From Citrifermentans bremense (GTDB lineage: Bacteria > Desulfobacterota > Desulfuromonadia > Geobacterales > Geobacteraceae): a stretch of DNA of 64,000 nt. Shown piece after piece: positions 44,248 through 54,483 of the stretch. The stretch covers positions 1,032,001-1,096,000 of the forward strand of contig NZ_AP023213.1 in the NCBI RefSeq assembly GCF_014218275.1, read 5' to 3'. The first letter of the stretch is position 1, and each line of letters opens with the position of its first letter. Both the position numbers and the translations under genes were made by a program. The notes under the pieces were generated by a model. That model made no database searches, was not told where the DNA came from, and was given only the letters and a program-made list of their open reading frames with translations.

Positions 44248-44362
44248 TCCCCCCTTTGCGAAGGTTCATCCGGAACTCCGGGGAGTTCGGGGATATTGGC
44301 CCACGAAGTGCTGCCTGTGAACTAACGTTCCCCCCTTTGCGAAGGGGGGACAGGGGGGATTT
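44248..44362. repeat. Paired GTTCCCCCCTTTGCGAAGG repeats
   Basis: GTTCCCCCCTTTGCGAAGG occurs at about 44248 and again at about 44329, the second continuing into GGGGGGACAGGGGGGA. The same unit is found at 63416. Between the copies lies self-complementary TTCATCCGGAACTCCGGG. It interrupts the glycan operon between the dehydratase and the aminotransferase; the 214-base gap holds no gene. Confidence 0.65.
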
Positions 44363-44415
44363 TGACTTTGGATGAACCAGCCGAAACTCTCTCCGCATCC
44401 GTAAAGGAGGAACTC

Positions 44416-45540
44416 ATGTCGAGCGCTGAACCGGTCCGTTACTGGGACTACCTTGCCGCCTATGAGCCGCGGCGCGACGAGTACCTGCGCGTGGTGGACC
44501 GGGTCTTTTCCTCGGGAAGGCTCGTCATGGGGCGGGAGGTGGCGGCATTCGAGGAGGCGCTTGCCGTCTTCTGCGGCACCAGCTTCGCGGTGGGAGTGAA
44601 CTCGGGGACCGATGCCCTGATGCTGGCCCTGAAGGCGCTGGGGGTAGGAGCGGGCGACGAGGTGATCACGGTCTCCAATACCGCCGTCCCCACCGTGGCG
44701 GCGATCCGCGCCGCCGGTGCCACCCCTGTCTTTGTCGACGTCGAAGAGGATACCTTCCTGATCGACGTCTCACTGGTCGAGGGGGCCGTTACCGGGCGCA
44801 CCCGATGCATCCTTCCGGTGCACCTGTGCGGTCAGATGGCGGATATGGTGCCCCTTGCCGAGATTGCCGGGCGGCGTGGGCTTTACCTTGTCGAGGACTG
44901 CGCCCAGGCCTGCGGCGCGAGCTACCGGGGGAGGCGCGCGGGAAGTGTCGGCGACATCGGCGCCTTCTCCTTCTATCCCACCAAGGTGCTGGGGGCTTTC
45001 GGCGACGCCGGCGCGCTGACCACGGATGACCCGGAGCTTGCGGCACGGTTAAGAAGACTGCGCTTCTACGGCATGGAGGGAGGCTACTACGCCGAAGAGG
45101 AGGGGTTCAACTCCCGCCTGGACGAGGTGCAGGCGGCCCTGTTGAGCCTCGCGCTTCCCCGGGTGGAGGAGGCGGTCGAAAAGCGCCGCGAGCTCGCACA
45201 GCTCTACGACCAGGGGCTCTCCGGCGTCGGGGACCTGGCGCTCCCCGCCGTCCGCGAGGGATGCCGGCACCAGTTCTATCTCTACACCGTCAGGACTGGG
45301 CGGCGCGACGAACTGCAGGAATATCTGCGCGGCGAGGGGATAGAGACCCGTATCAACTACCCTCACCCGCTGCACCTGATGCGCGGCTATGCCTTTCTCG
45401 GGTACCGGGAAGGTGACCTGCCGGTGACCGAGCGCCTGGCTGCAAGCATCCTCTCGCTCCCCATGTACCCGGAGCTCCCCAGGCGCCACGCGGAAAGGGT
45501 GATCGAGGCGGTGCGCGCTTTCTTCGGGGGGGGGCGATGA
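44416..45540 (+). CDS. DegT/DnrJ/EryC1-family sugar aminotransferase
   Basis: A 374-residue PLP enzyme that aminates keto groups of nucleotide sugars. It has SGRLVMGREVAAFEEALA, NSGTDALMLALKALG, LVEDCAQACGASYRG, and the PLP lysine in FSFYPTKVLGAFGDAG (Lys190). The related EvaB and FdtB act at C3 of keto sugars, which would fit the product of the upstream 2,3-dehydratase; the C3 assignment is inferred. AAGGAGG at 44404-44410 fixes ATG 44416. It overlaps the methyltransferase by four bases. Confidence 0.92.
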   Translation: MSSAEPVRYWDYLAAYEPRRDEYLRVVDRVFSSGRLVMGREVAAFEEALAVFCGTSFAVGVNSGTDALMLALKALGVGAGDEVITVSNTAVPTVAAIRAAGATPVFVDVEEDTFLIDVSLVEGAVTGRTRCILPVHLCGQMADMVPLAEIAGRRGLYLVEDCAQACGASYRGRRAGSVGDIGAFSFYPTKVLGAFGDAGALTTDDPELAARLRRLRFYGMEGGYYAEEEGFNSRLDEVQAALLSLALPRVEEAVEKRRELAQLYDQGLSGVGDLALPAVREGCRHQFYLYTVRTGRRDELQEYLRGEGIETRINYPHPLHLMRGYAFLGYREGDLPVTERLAASILSLPMYPELPRRHAERVIEAVRAFFGGGR

Positions 45541-46286
45541 ACCCGGAGGAGTACGGCCGGATGTATCAGGCGGAGGACTCCCACTGGTGGTACGTGGGGC
45601 TGCACGAGTTGATCCTCTCCCAGGTGGAGCGGGAGGCGGCGCGCCTTAAGCGACCCCTGCGCATCCTGGATGCGGGCTGCGGCACCGGGAGGCTCTGCCA
45701 GCTGCTTGCCCCTTTCGGTGAGGTGGAGGGAATCGACGCCTCGCGGGAGGCGATCCGTTACTGCCGCCGCCGCGGCGTTGCCGCCATGGTCGGCGACCTG
45801 AACCGGGTCGAGCTGGAACCGGAGCGCTACGACCTGATCACCTCCATCGACGTCCTCTACCACCTGGGGGTCCGGGACGACGTGGAGGTGCTGAAATCTT
45901 TCCTCGGGGCACTGCGCCCGGGGGGGATGCTGATCCTGAATCTGGTCGCCCTGGAATGGCTCAGGAGTTCCCATGACCTCGCGGTTCACACCCGCGAGCG
46001 CTATGACGAGCGCACCCTGCGTGACAGGCTTGCCGCGGCCGGGTTCAGCATCAGCCGGTTGAGCTTTCGGGTGACCCTCCCCTTTCCGCTCGTGGCAGGC
46101 TATCGACTACTGCGTGAAAGGTTACGTGCCGCCCATACTGGCAAAGCTGGAGCCTCGGACGTGGCGCTCCCCTCGCCGCTGGTGAACCGGGCGCTCTTGA
46201 AACTCATCCGGATGGAGAATCACCTGCTGCGGCGCCTGCGGCTGCCGATCGGTTCCTCCCTGTTCGCCGTGGCCAGAAAAGGCTGA
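45537..46286 (+). CDS. SAM-dependent methyltransferase
   Basis: A 249-residue class I methyltransferase. The SAM-binding motif is ILDAGCGTGRLCQLLAPFG, followed by EGIDASREAIRYCRRRG and TSIDVLYHLGVRDD. It begins with a W-rich YQAEDSHWWYVGLHELI segment common in methyltransferases of surface-polysaccharide loci. In context it could N- or O-methylate the aminosugar, but the acceptor is not shown by the sequence. Start ATG overlaps the aminotransferase stop. Confidence 0.88.
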   Translation: MNPEEYGRMYQAEDSHWWYVGLHELILSQVEREAARLKRPLRILDAGCGTGRLCQLLAPFGEVEGIDASREAIRYCRRRGVAAMVGDLNRVELEPERYDLITSIDVLYHLGVRDDVEVLKSFLGALRPGGMLILNLVALEWLRSSHDLAVHTRERYDERTLRDRLAAAGFSISRLSFRVTLPFPLVAGYRLLRERLRAAHTGKAGASDVALPSPLVNRALLKLIRMENHLLRRLRLPIGSSLFAVARKG

Positions 46287-46301
46287 CGGATTGGAGATAA
46301 C

Positions 46302-48266
46302 ATGAAAAAAAGACGCAAGTTATTAAAGCCAGAGCAGCAAGCCGCGCAGCAGGCCCCCCCCGAGGCGGAGGAGTTGAACCTCTGGCGCGACCCCCTGGTT
46401 CATATCCTGCTGGTACTGGCTGTAGGATTCGCCGTCTACTCGAACATCATCAGCGCCCCGTTCGTTTTCGACGACCTTCCTTGCCTGGTCAACAATCCGG
46501 CCATCAAGGACTTCTCCTTCTTCGCCGATCCGAAACAGGTCTTCGCTCTCCCGATCAACCCGGACCTGAAGAACAACTTCGTGCTCCGACCGGTAGCCTA
46601 CTTCACCTTCGCACTGAACCACGCCCTGCACGGGCTGGACGTGCGGGGGTACCACATCGTCAACCTCCTGCTGCACCTGGCCGACGCCCTGCTGGTGTAC
46701 CTCGTGTTGTGGCTTACCCTGAAGACCCCGGCGCTGCAGCCTGAGCGGGGGGAGACCGTCCCGCCTGGGGAGAAGTACTTTTACCTCCCTTTTCTGGCGA
46801 GCCTTTTGTTCGTCTGTCACCCGCTGCAGACGCAGTCGGTCACCTACGTGGTGCAGCGCTTCGTCCCCCTGGTCGCCTTTTTCTACCTGGGCTCCGTTGC
46901 GCTGTACGCCGCGGCGAGGCTCACGGAGGCAAAGGGGGCGCGGCTTGTCTGCTACCTGGGCTCGCTTTTAGCCTGCGTCCTCGCCATGAAGAGCAAGGAG
47001 AACGCCTTCACCCTTCCGGCCGTGATCGTCCTCTACGAGTTCGTCTTCTTCCGGGGTGCCGTAACGTTGCAGCGTCTCGCGCGGCTGGTCCCGTTCCTGC
47101 TCACCATGGCCATCATTCCGCTCAAACTGGCCTCCCTTTCCTCGCCGGCTGTCGGGGGGCAGGAGGGCACCGTCTCCGGGGCGGTTAACCTGGTCAACTT
47201 CAACCACACCTCCCCCTGGGAATACCTGATGACGCAGTTCGGGGTGATCCTGACCTACCTGAGGCTCCTCATCCTGCCGGTCAACCAGAACTTCGACTAC
47301 CAGTACCCGCTACAAACGGTATTTCTTGCCCCGGCTGTGGTCTTGCCGCTTATTTTGCTGCTGTCGCTGGCAGCAGCAGGGACCTGGCTTTTGGCCACGT
47401 CGCGCAGGGGAGATGAGAGGGCAGCTCTGCGCGCCCTCGCCGGCTTCGGCGTCTGGTGGTTTTTCATCACGCTCAGCGTGGAGTCGAGCGTGGTGCCGAT
47501 CGACGACGTCATCTTCGAGCACCGGGCCTACCTCCCCTCGGTCGGTTTTTTCATCGCTTTGCTTGCCGCGGCCTTCTCGCTTCCCGAGCGGTTCATCGGG
47601 ACCCCTCGCTGCACCTCGCGCCCCGCGGTCGCCGCTCTCGCTTTGCTGGTCCTGGCCAGTTCCGCAGCCTGCTATCAGCGAAACGAGGTCTGGACGACCC
47701 AGGTGGCTCTTTGGCGGGACACGGTGCAGAAGAGCCCGGGCAAGGCGAGGGCGCACTTCTCCCTTGGCTTGGCGCTGGCCAATACCCTACCCGCCTGGCA
47801 CACAGACGACATCAACGTGATGCTCCAGCCGATGGACTCCGCCCAAAACCAGGTACTGGCGGAAGCGGTCCGGGAGTTCCGGGCCTCGACCAAGCTCGAC
47901 CCCAAGTCGGCCCCCGGATACGGCTTCCTCGGTGCGGCGCTGATGGTGCAAAGGAACTTCGAGGAAGCGGCTGCCGCATTGGCGACAGCCGTTGCGCTAG
48001 AGCCAAAGGACGCCAGGAACCGTGCGTTCCTGGGGCAGTTGAGCGAGGCCCGGGGAGATCTTGCGGCTGCACGTCTTCACTATCAGCAAGCCCTATCTCT
48101 CAGCCCTCAAGAGCCCTACCCGCATCTGTTCCTGGCGCTGCTTTCCCTGCGCCAAGGGATGCACGCCGAGGCGCTCCAAGAGTACGAGATCGCGAACCAG
48201 CTCGCCCCCCGCCCCGACCTCGGCCCGAAGATATCGCAACTGAGGTTCATGGTGGAGGGGCGATGA
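46302..48266 (+). CDS. TMTC-like polytopic membrane protein with C-terminal TPRs
   Basis: A 654-residue protein. A basic start is followed by about ten membrane segments (roughly residues 30-440), then TPRs (about 455-640). The early motif SAPFVFDDLPCLVNNPAI matches the catalytic Asp-Asp loop of GT-C enzymes of the TMTC/DUF1736 group, whose animal members O-mannosylate cadherins. A lipid-linked-sugar glycosyltransferase is therefore plausible. It lies in the glycan operon, 15 bases after the methyltransferase and overlapping the radical SAM gene by four bases. Confidence 0.82.
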   Translation: MKKRRKLLKPEQQAAQQAPPEAEELNLWRDPLVHILLVLAVGFAVYSNIISAPFVFDDLPCLVNNPAIKDFSFFADPKQVFALPINPDLKNNFVLRPVAYFTFALNHALHGLDVRGYHIVNLLLHLADALLVYLVLWLTLKTPALQPERGETVPPGEKYFYLPFLASLLFVCHPLQTQSVTYVVQRFVPLVAFFYLGSVALYAAARLTEAKGARLVCYLGSLLACVLAMKSKENAFTLPAVIVLYEFVFFRGAVTLQRLARLVPFLLTMAIIPLKLASLSSPAVGGQEGTVSGAVNLVNFNHTSPWEYLMTQFGVILTYLRLLILPVNQNFDYQYPLQTVFLAPAVVLPLILLLSLAAAGTWLLATSRRGDERAALRALAGFGVWWFFITLSVESSVVPIDDVIFEHRAYLPSVGFFIALLAAAFSLPERFIGTPRCTSRPAVAALALLVLASSAACYQRNEVWTTQVALWRDTVQKSPGKARAHFSLGLALANTLPAWHTDDINVMLQPMDSAQNQVLAEAVREFRASTKLDPKSAPGYGFLGAALMVQRNFEEAAAALATAVALEPKDARNRAFLGQLSEARGDLAAARLHYQQALSLSPQEPYPHLFLALLSLRQGMHAEALQEYEIANQLAPRPDLGPKISQLRFMVEGR

Positions 48267-49726
48267 ACTGCACCCCCATAGGAGCGGCCCCGGTTCCCGA
48301 CCCGGGAAGCGTGCTGCTGGTGCGCCCGCCCGATCCTTTCCAGGGCTCGGCGCTCCTCTCCCATACCCGCCCGATGAACCTCGCCTACCTGGCCTCCAGC
48401 CTGCGCCGGGCGGGATTTCGCGTCGCCATTGCCGACTACGAGGCGCTACCCTACAGCGAAGAGCACCTTGCTACGCTTTTGCAGCGGCTTTCTCCGGGGG
48501 TAGTCGGCCTTTCCGCCACCACCCCCACCATAGGGAGCGCGGCCCTTCTGGCCCAGGCGGTGAAGCGGCTGAGCGGCGATACGGTGACCGTCATCGGGGG
48601 GAGCCATGCCAGCGCCCTCCCCAGGGAAACTCTGGAGGAGTTTCCTTTCTTCGATTACCTGGTTCGGGGAGAGGGGGAGCTGACGCTTGCGGAGCTTTGC
48701 CTGAGGCTGCAAGACGGCGGAGCGGACCGGGACATCCGGGGGATCGCCTATCGGTCCGGGGGAGGTGTCATGGTGAACCCGCCCCGCGAGCTGGTCGCCG
48801 ACCTCGACTCGCTACCTTTTCCCGCCCGCGACCTTCTCGACTATTCCCCCCGCGCCGGCCATTCCAGCCGCGGATTCTCCAACGCGCTTCGCTCCGGCGA
48901 GCTCTTCACCTCGCGCGGCTGCCCGGTCGCCTGCTCCTTCTGCGCCATCCAGGCCACCTTCGGCAGGAGCGTCCGTTTCCGCGACCCCGCCTGCATCGCC
49001 GACGAACTGGCGCGGATGGTGCGCGAGCAGCAGGTGAACCACGTGGTCATCGCCGACGACACCTTCACGCTTGACGCCGAGCGCGCTGCAAGCATCTGCG
49101 AAATCCTCTTGAACAGCGGCATCCGTTCCTGGAATTGCGACACCAGGGTGAACACGGTGACGCCGGAACTTTTGCGGCTGATGCGGCGCTGCGGCTGCGA
49201 GAAGGTGGCCTTCGGCGTCGAGAGCGGCAGCCCGCGCCTCTTGGGGGCCATGGGGAAGGGGATCACGGTCGAACAGGTTGAGCGCGCGGTCTGCTGGGCC
49301 AGGGAGGCGGGGATCAGGCATGTCGAGGGGAACTTCATCGTCGGGTGCGATCCTTCGGAGACAAGGGAGGATCTGGAGCAGACGCGGAGGCTGATCCAGG
49401 GGCTTCCCTGGACTTTTGTCTCGGTTTCCGTGGTTGTCCCCTATCCGGGGACGCCGCTTAGGGAGAAGATGCTTGCCGCCGGGTTGATCGAGCCGGGGAT
49501 CCCCTGGGAGGATTACGTCATTTTCGGCAAGAAGCCGCGCTGGCGCACCGCGAACTTCAGCGCGGAAGAGCTTTTGGAGTACCAGAGGTCGTTCACCCGC
49601 TCCTTTTACCTCCGTCCGCGCTACGTCCTGGGGCAGCTGGCCGCGATCCGTTCCCGCGAGGAGCTCGGGTACTGGACCCGGGCAGGGTTCTCCTACCTGA
49701 AGTGGTACGCGACGGGGAAGATGTAG
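48263..49726 (+). CDS. B12-binding radical SAM protein
   Basis: A 487-residue enzyme. The N-terminal third is a cobalamin-binding-like domain (LLVRPPDP, NLAYLASSLRRAGFRV, VGLSATTPTI, VIGGSHASALPRETLEEF), followed by a radical SAM domain with FTSRGCPVACSFCA, giving Cys220, Cys224 and Cys227 for the [4Fe-4S] cluster, and FGVESGSPRLL. Family members perform C-methylations and rearrangements at unactivated carbons. As the last gene of the glycan operon it may modify the sugar or its lipid carrier; substrate unknown. The true start is ATG 48263; a much longer open frame upstream is antisense-like shadow of the TPR gene. Confidence 0.88.
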   Translation: MNCTPIGAAPVPDPGSVLLVRPPDPFQGSALLSHTRPMNLAYLASSLRRAGFRVAIADYEALPYSEEHLATLLQRLSPGVVGLSATTPTIGSAALLAQAVKRLSGDTVTVIGGSHASALPRETLEEFPFFDYLVRGEGELTLAELCLRLQDGGADRDIRGIAYRSGGGVMVNPPRELVADLDSLPFPARDLLDYSPRAGHSSRGFSNALRSGELFTSRGCPVACSFCAIQATFGRSVRFRDPACIADELARMVREQQVNHVVIADDTFTLDAERAASICEILLNSGIRSWNCDTRVNTVTPELLRLMRRCGCEKVAFGVESGSPRLLGAMGKGITVEQVERAVCWAREAGIRHVEGNFIVGCDPSETREDLEQTRRLIQGLPWTFVSVSVVVPYPGTPLREKMLAAGLIEPGIPWEDYVIFGKKPRWRTANFSAEELLEYQRSFTRSFYLRPRYVLGQLAAIRSREELGYWTRAGFSYLKWYATGKM

Positions 49727-49750
49727 GAGGAGAGGGATTGCAAAGAAAAA

Positions 49751-49781
49751 GGGCCTTCCCCCTATGGGGAAGGCCCTTCCG
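49751..49781. terminator. Terminator between the glycan operon and the ABC-F gene
   Basis: GGGCCTTCCCC (49751-49761) and GGGGAAGGCCC (49766-49776) form a perfect stem. The A-run to its left is a T-run for the minus-strand ABC-F transcript; on the plus strand the U-tract is weaker. Confidence 0.75.
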
Positions 49782-49810
49782 TTTGTGCCTGGCGGGTGCT
49801 CCCTGCGGTA

Positions 49811-51445
<1,635 letters not shown>

Positions 51446-51721
51446 GTGAACTGCTCCCTTTGGAAAAATGAAAAAAACCACAAGGAGCGTCCCTGTGGTC
51501 ATGAACCTTGCATATATATCATTACCATGGTCAGCCAGGCAACGTATTTTTGCATTTCACAGTCTGTGGCGTTGCGCTCCCTGTCTCAGCGAGGCCCCCT
51601 CTTATAAAAAAGAGTTAAAGTTGCTGTCGCTCCCTGTCGACATGACAAAAAAGTTTATTTTCATCGACCGATATGGCAAGGTGTGGCCTTTGGGAGCCCA
51701 ATAGAAGCGTCGGAGATTGAA

Positions 51722-52597
51722 GTGAAAATAGTGGAAAAGATGAACCAGGCGCAGCAGTTCGTGTCGCTTGAGTTCTTTCCCCCCAAAGACAAGAACGAAT
51801 GGCCCGCCTTTTTCAAGACTGTCGACCGGTTGTCTCAGATAAACCCGCTTTTCGCCTCGGTCACCTATGGGGCCGGCGGCAGCACCAAGGGCGATACGCT
51901 GGAGATAGTAAAGACGCTTCAAAGCGGCAACGGCCTTGACACCATGGCGCACTTAACCTGCGTCGGCGCCTATCGCGGAGACCTGCAGCGCTTTTTAGAC
52001 GACCTGGCGCTCGCCGGGGTCAAGAACGTCCTGGCGCTGCGCGGCGACCTCCCCAGCGACGAGCCCCCGGAGTTCTCCGCCTGCCGGACTCTTTTGCATG
52101 CCTCCGACCTCGCCGCTTTCATCAGGGAATCGCATCCCGAGATGGGGGTCGGGGTGGCGGGTTACCCGGAAACGCACCCCGAGGCGACGGACACCGAATG
52201 CGACCTGGGATACCTCAAGCTCAAGCTGGACCAAGGTGGCGATTTCGTCATCACCCAGCTGTTTTTCGACAACCGGCTCTACTTCGATTTCGTCGCGAAG
52301 GCACGTGCAGCTGGGATTGACAAGCCTATCATCCCCGGTATCATCCCCGTGGTCAGCCTCAAGGTGATCCAGCGCATCATCTCCATGTGCGGCGCGACGC
52401 TCCCCCCCGCCTACCTTGCCGAATTGGAAGCTGCCGACCGCAGCGGCGGGGCGGCCGCGGTCCAGAAAGTCGGCATCGCCTATGCCAGGCGGCAGGCTCA
52501 AGAGCTTCTGGGCGCTGGAGTTCCAGGTGTCCACATCTACACCCTGAACCGCGATCAGGCCGTGCTGGAGCTTGTGGACGGCCTGCTCCCCTCGTAG
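51722..52597 (+). CDS. metF: Methylenetetrahydrofolate reductase
   Basis: A 291-residue flavoprotein that reduces 5,10-methylene-THF to 5-methyl-THF for methionine synthesis. It shows FVSLEFFPPKDKNEW, SVTYGAGGSTKGDTLEIV, AHLTCVGAYRGDL, LALRGDLPSDEP, and FITQLFFDNRLYFDF-like (VITQLFFDN) segments of the MTHFR barrel. The start is GTG 51722, six bases after GGAG; a GTG at 51731 and an ATG at 51740 are alternatives. The 276-base gap upstream shows no recognised SAM or B12 riboswitch. Confidence 0.93.
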   Translation: MKIVEKMNQAQQFVSLEFFPPKDKNEWPAFFKTVDRLSQINPLFASVTYGAGGSTKGDTLEIVKTLQSGNGLDTMAHLTCVGAYRGDLQRFLDDLALAGVKNVLALRGDLPSDEPPEFSACRTLLHASDLAAFIRESHPEMGVGVAGYPETHPEATDTECDLGYLKLKLDQGGDFVITQLFFDNRLYFDFVAKARAAGIDKPIIPGIIPVVSLKVIQRIISMCGATLPPAYLAELEAADRSGGAAAVQKVGIAYARRQAQELLGAGVPGVHIYTLNRDQAVLELVDGLLPS

Positions 52598-52631
52598 TAC
52601 CACGATGAATCTCTAAATTCCCGCCCCCGGA

Positions 52632-52674
52632 GGGGGAGGGGGAAGGACGGGGGAAGGACGGGGGAGGGACGGGG
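52632..52674 (+). repeat. G-run repeat with G-quadruplex potential
   Basis: Runs of five, five, five, five, three and four G occur at 52632-36, 52638-42, 52649-53, 52660-64, 52666-68 and 52671-74, separated by A or AAGGAC. It is an 11-base G-rich tandem repeat between metF and the next gene. Confidence 0.6.
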
Positions 52675-52738
52675 AGACAAGGCGACTCACGGCGACGTCG
52701 TTGGCTAAATCTCGTTTTTTGAGGAAGGGGATTTTTCG

Positions 52739-53329
52739 ATGCAATGCTTTCTGCTTTATTTTATGCTCCTTGCCGTCGTCGGACTGACCTGGCTCACGCC
52801 AGCTCTTTCGAGCGCCGATTACTACAAGTACACCGACAACCGCGGCACCGTTAACATAACCAACAAGCTGGAATCGGTTCCCTCAAGGTACCGCTCCACG
52901 ATGAAGGTGGTGCGCGAGGAAAAAAAGAAGGCTCCCGCGGCCGAGCTGCAAAGCACGGCCGGGGCGGAACAGCAGGCGGCTCCCGCACTGGAACAGCAGG
53001 CGGTCCCTGAGCCGGAGCAGAAACCGGAAAGTTCATTCTCAAGGCTTTGCGGACGCTTTGTCTGGCTCAAGCCGCTTCTGTACGTCATGGGTGGCGTCGC
53101 TTTGTTCGTCGTAGTCATCAAGGTGGCCTCCCAGCTTGGCCCCATGCTCTCTAAAGTCATCTACCTCTCGTTTTTCCTGGGCGTCTTCGTCTTCCTGTAC
53201 AAGGCTTACGCCGAATACGTGGTGACCAGTTCCGCCAGGATCAAGGAAAACGCGGTGAACATCATGAAGAACTCATCGAACCGGGAGCTTCCCGAGCCCG
53301 ATGAGGGACGGATCCCCACGCAGCGCTGA
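52739..53329 (+). CDS. Exported DUF4124-like protein with membrane segments
   Basis: A 196-residue protein. An N-terminal signal or anchor (residues 1-25) is followed by YYKYTDNRGTVNITNKLESVP, which resembles DUF4124 domains (a Tyr/Trp-x-Asp-x-x-Gly-x-x motif in periplasmic proteins), a Gln/Ala/Glu/Pro-rich linker (about 65-100), then two hydrophobic segments (about 110-130 and 140-160) and a polar tail. The function is unknown. A GAGGAAGGGG site precedes ATG 52739. Confidence 0.7.
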   Translation: MQCFLLYFMLLAVVGLTWLTPALSSADYYKYTDNRGTVNITNKLESVPSRYRSTMKVVREEKKKAPAAELQSTAGAEQQAAPALEQQAVPEPEQKPESSFSRLCGRFVWLKPLLYVMGGVALFVVVIKVASQLGPMLSKVIYLSFFLGVFVFLYKAYAEYVVTSSARIKENAVNIMKNSSNRELPEPDEGRIPTQR

Positions 53330-53419
53330 CCTGAGCGTCGAGTCCGGGGTAATAGATCGTGCAATGAAACCGGCTTTGGCCGGATGCGGCAGGACAACAA
53401 AACAACAGGAGGGTGCACC

Positions 53420-54070
<651 letters not shown>

Positions 54071-54083
54071 AATGGAAGGCCAC

Positions 54084-54392
54084 ATGTACCTGATCCAGAT
54101 CCTTTTGCCGCTCTACGACAACGAAGGAATCCCGTTCACCCAGGACGAGTTCCTAAAGGTGCGCGACTCGCTTTCGGAGCGTTTCGGCGGCATCACCACC
54201 TACATGCGCTCGCCGGCGCGCGGCCTTTGGAAGGAGACCAGGGAAACCACGGTGCACGACGACATCGTGATCTACGAGGTGATGGCGGCAGAACTGGACC
54301 GCGCCTGGTGGAAAAGGTACCGGCAGCAGCTGGCCGCCGACTTCCGCCAGGACATCCTGATCGTTAGAAGCAGCGAAATCGAGCTGTTGTAA
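54084..54392 (+). CDS. Small conserved-type protein of unknown function
   Basis: A 102-residue protein, MYLIQILLPLYDNEGIPF at the start and ITTYMRSPARGLWKETRETTVHDDIVIYEVMA in the middle, with the look of a ferredoxin-like alpha/beta fold. I recall similar small proteins in many bacteria but cannot assign a function. GGAAGG four bases before ATG 54084 favours that start over ATG 54072. It lies 13 bases after the CBS/ACT gene and is followed by a terminator. Confidence 0.75.
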   Translation: MYLIQILLPLYDNEGIPFTQDEFLKVRDSLSERFGGITTYMRSPARGLWKETRETTVHDDIVIYEVMAAELDRAWWKRYRQQLAADFRQDILIVRSSEIELL

Positions 54393-54410
54393 ATTTAGTT
54401 TCCAGCAAAC

Positions 54411-54462
54411 AAAAAAAGCCGGGTTCCGCCGGACCGTTAGGTCCAGGCGGAATCCGGCTTTT
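54411..54462. terminator. Bidirectional terminator between the small gene and the chemoreceptor
   Basis: AGCCGG, TTCCGCC and GACC blocks (54417-54435) pair with GGTC, GGCGGAA and CCGGCT (54440-54459); seven A on the left and TTTT on the right give U-tracts on both strands. Confidence 0.85.
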
Positions 54463-54483
54463 GCCGTTTAGAAGCGGTGGCTC

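Noticed and set aside
47456-48262. In-frame extension of the radical SAM gene
   Set aside because: It is low-complexity shadow translation of the TMTC-like gene; the real start overlaps that gene's stop by four bases.
51642-51704. A 20-codon ORF upstream of metF
   Set aside because: No ribosome binding site precedes it and no recognisable leader-peptide feature is present.
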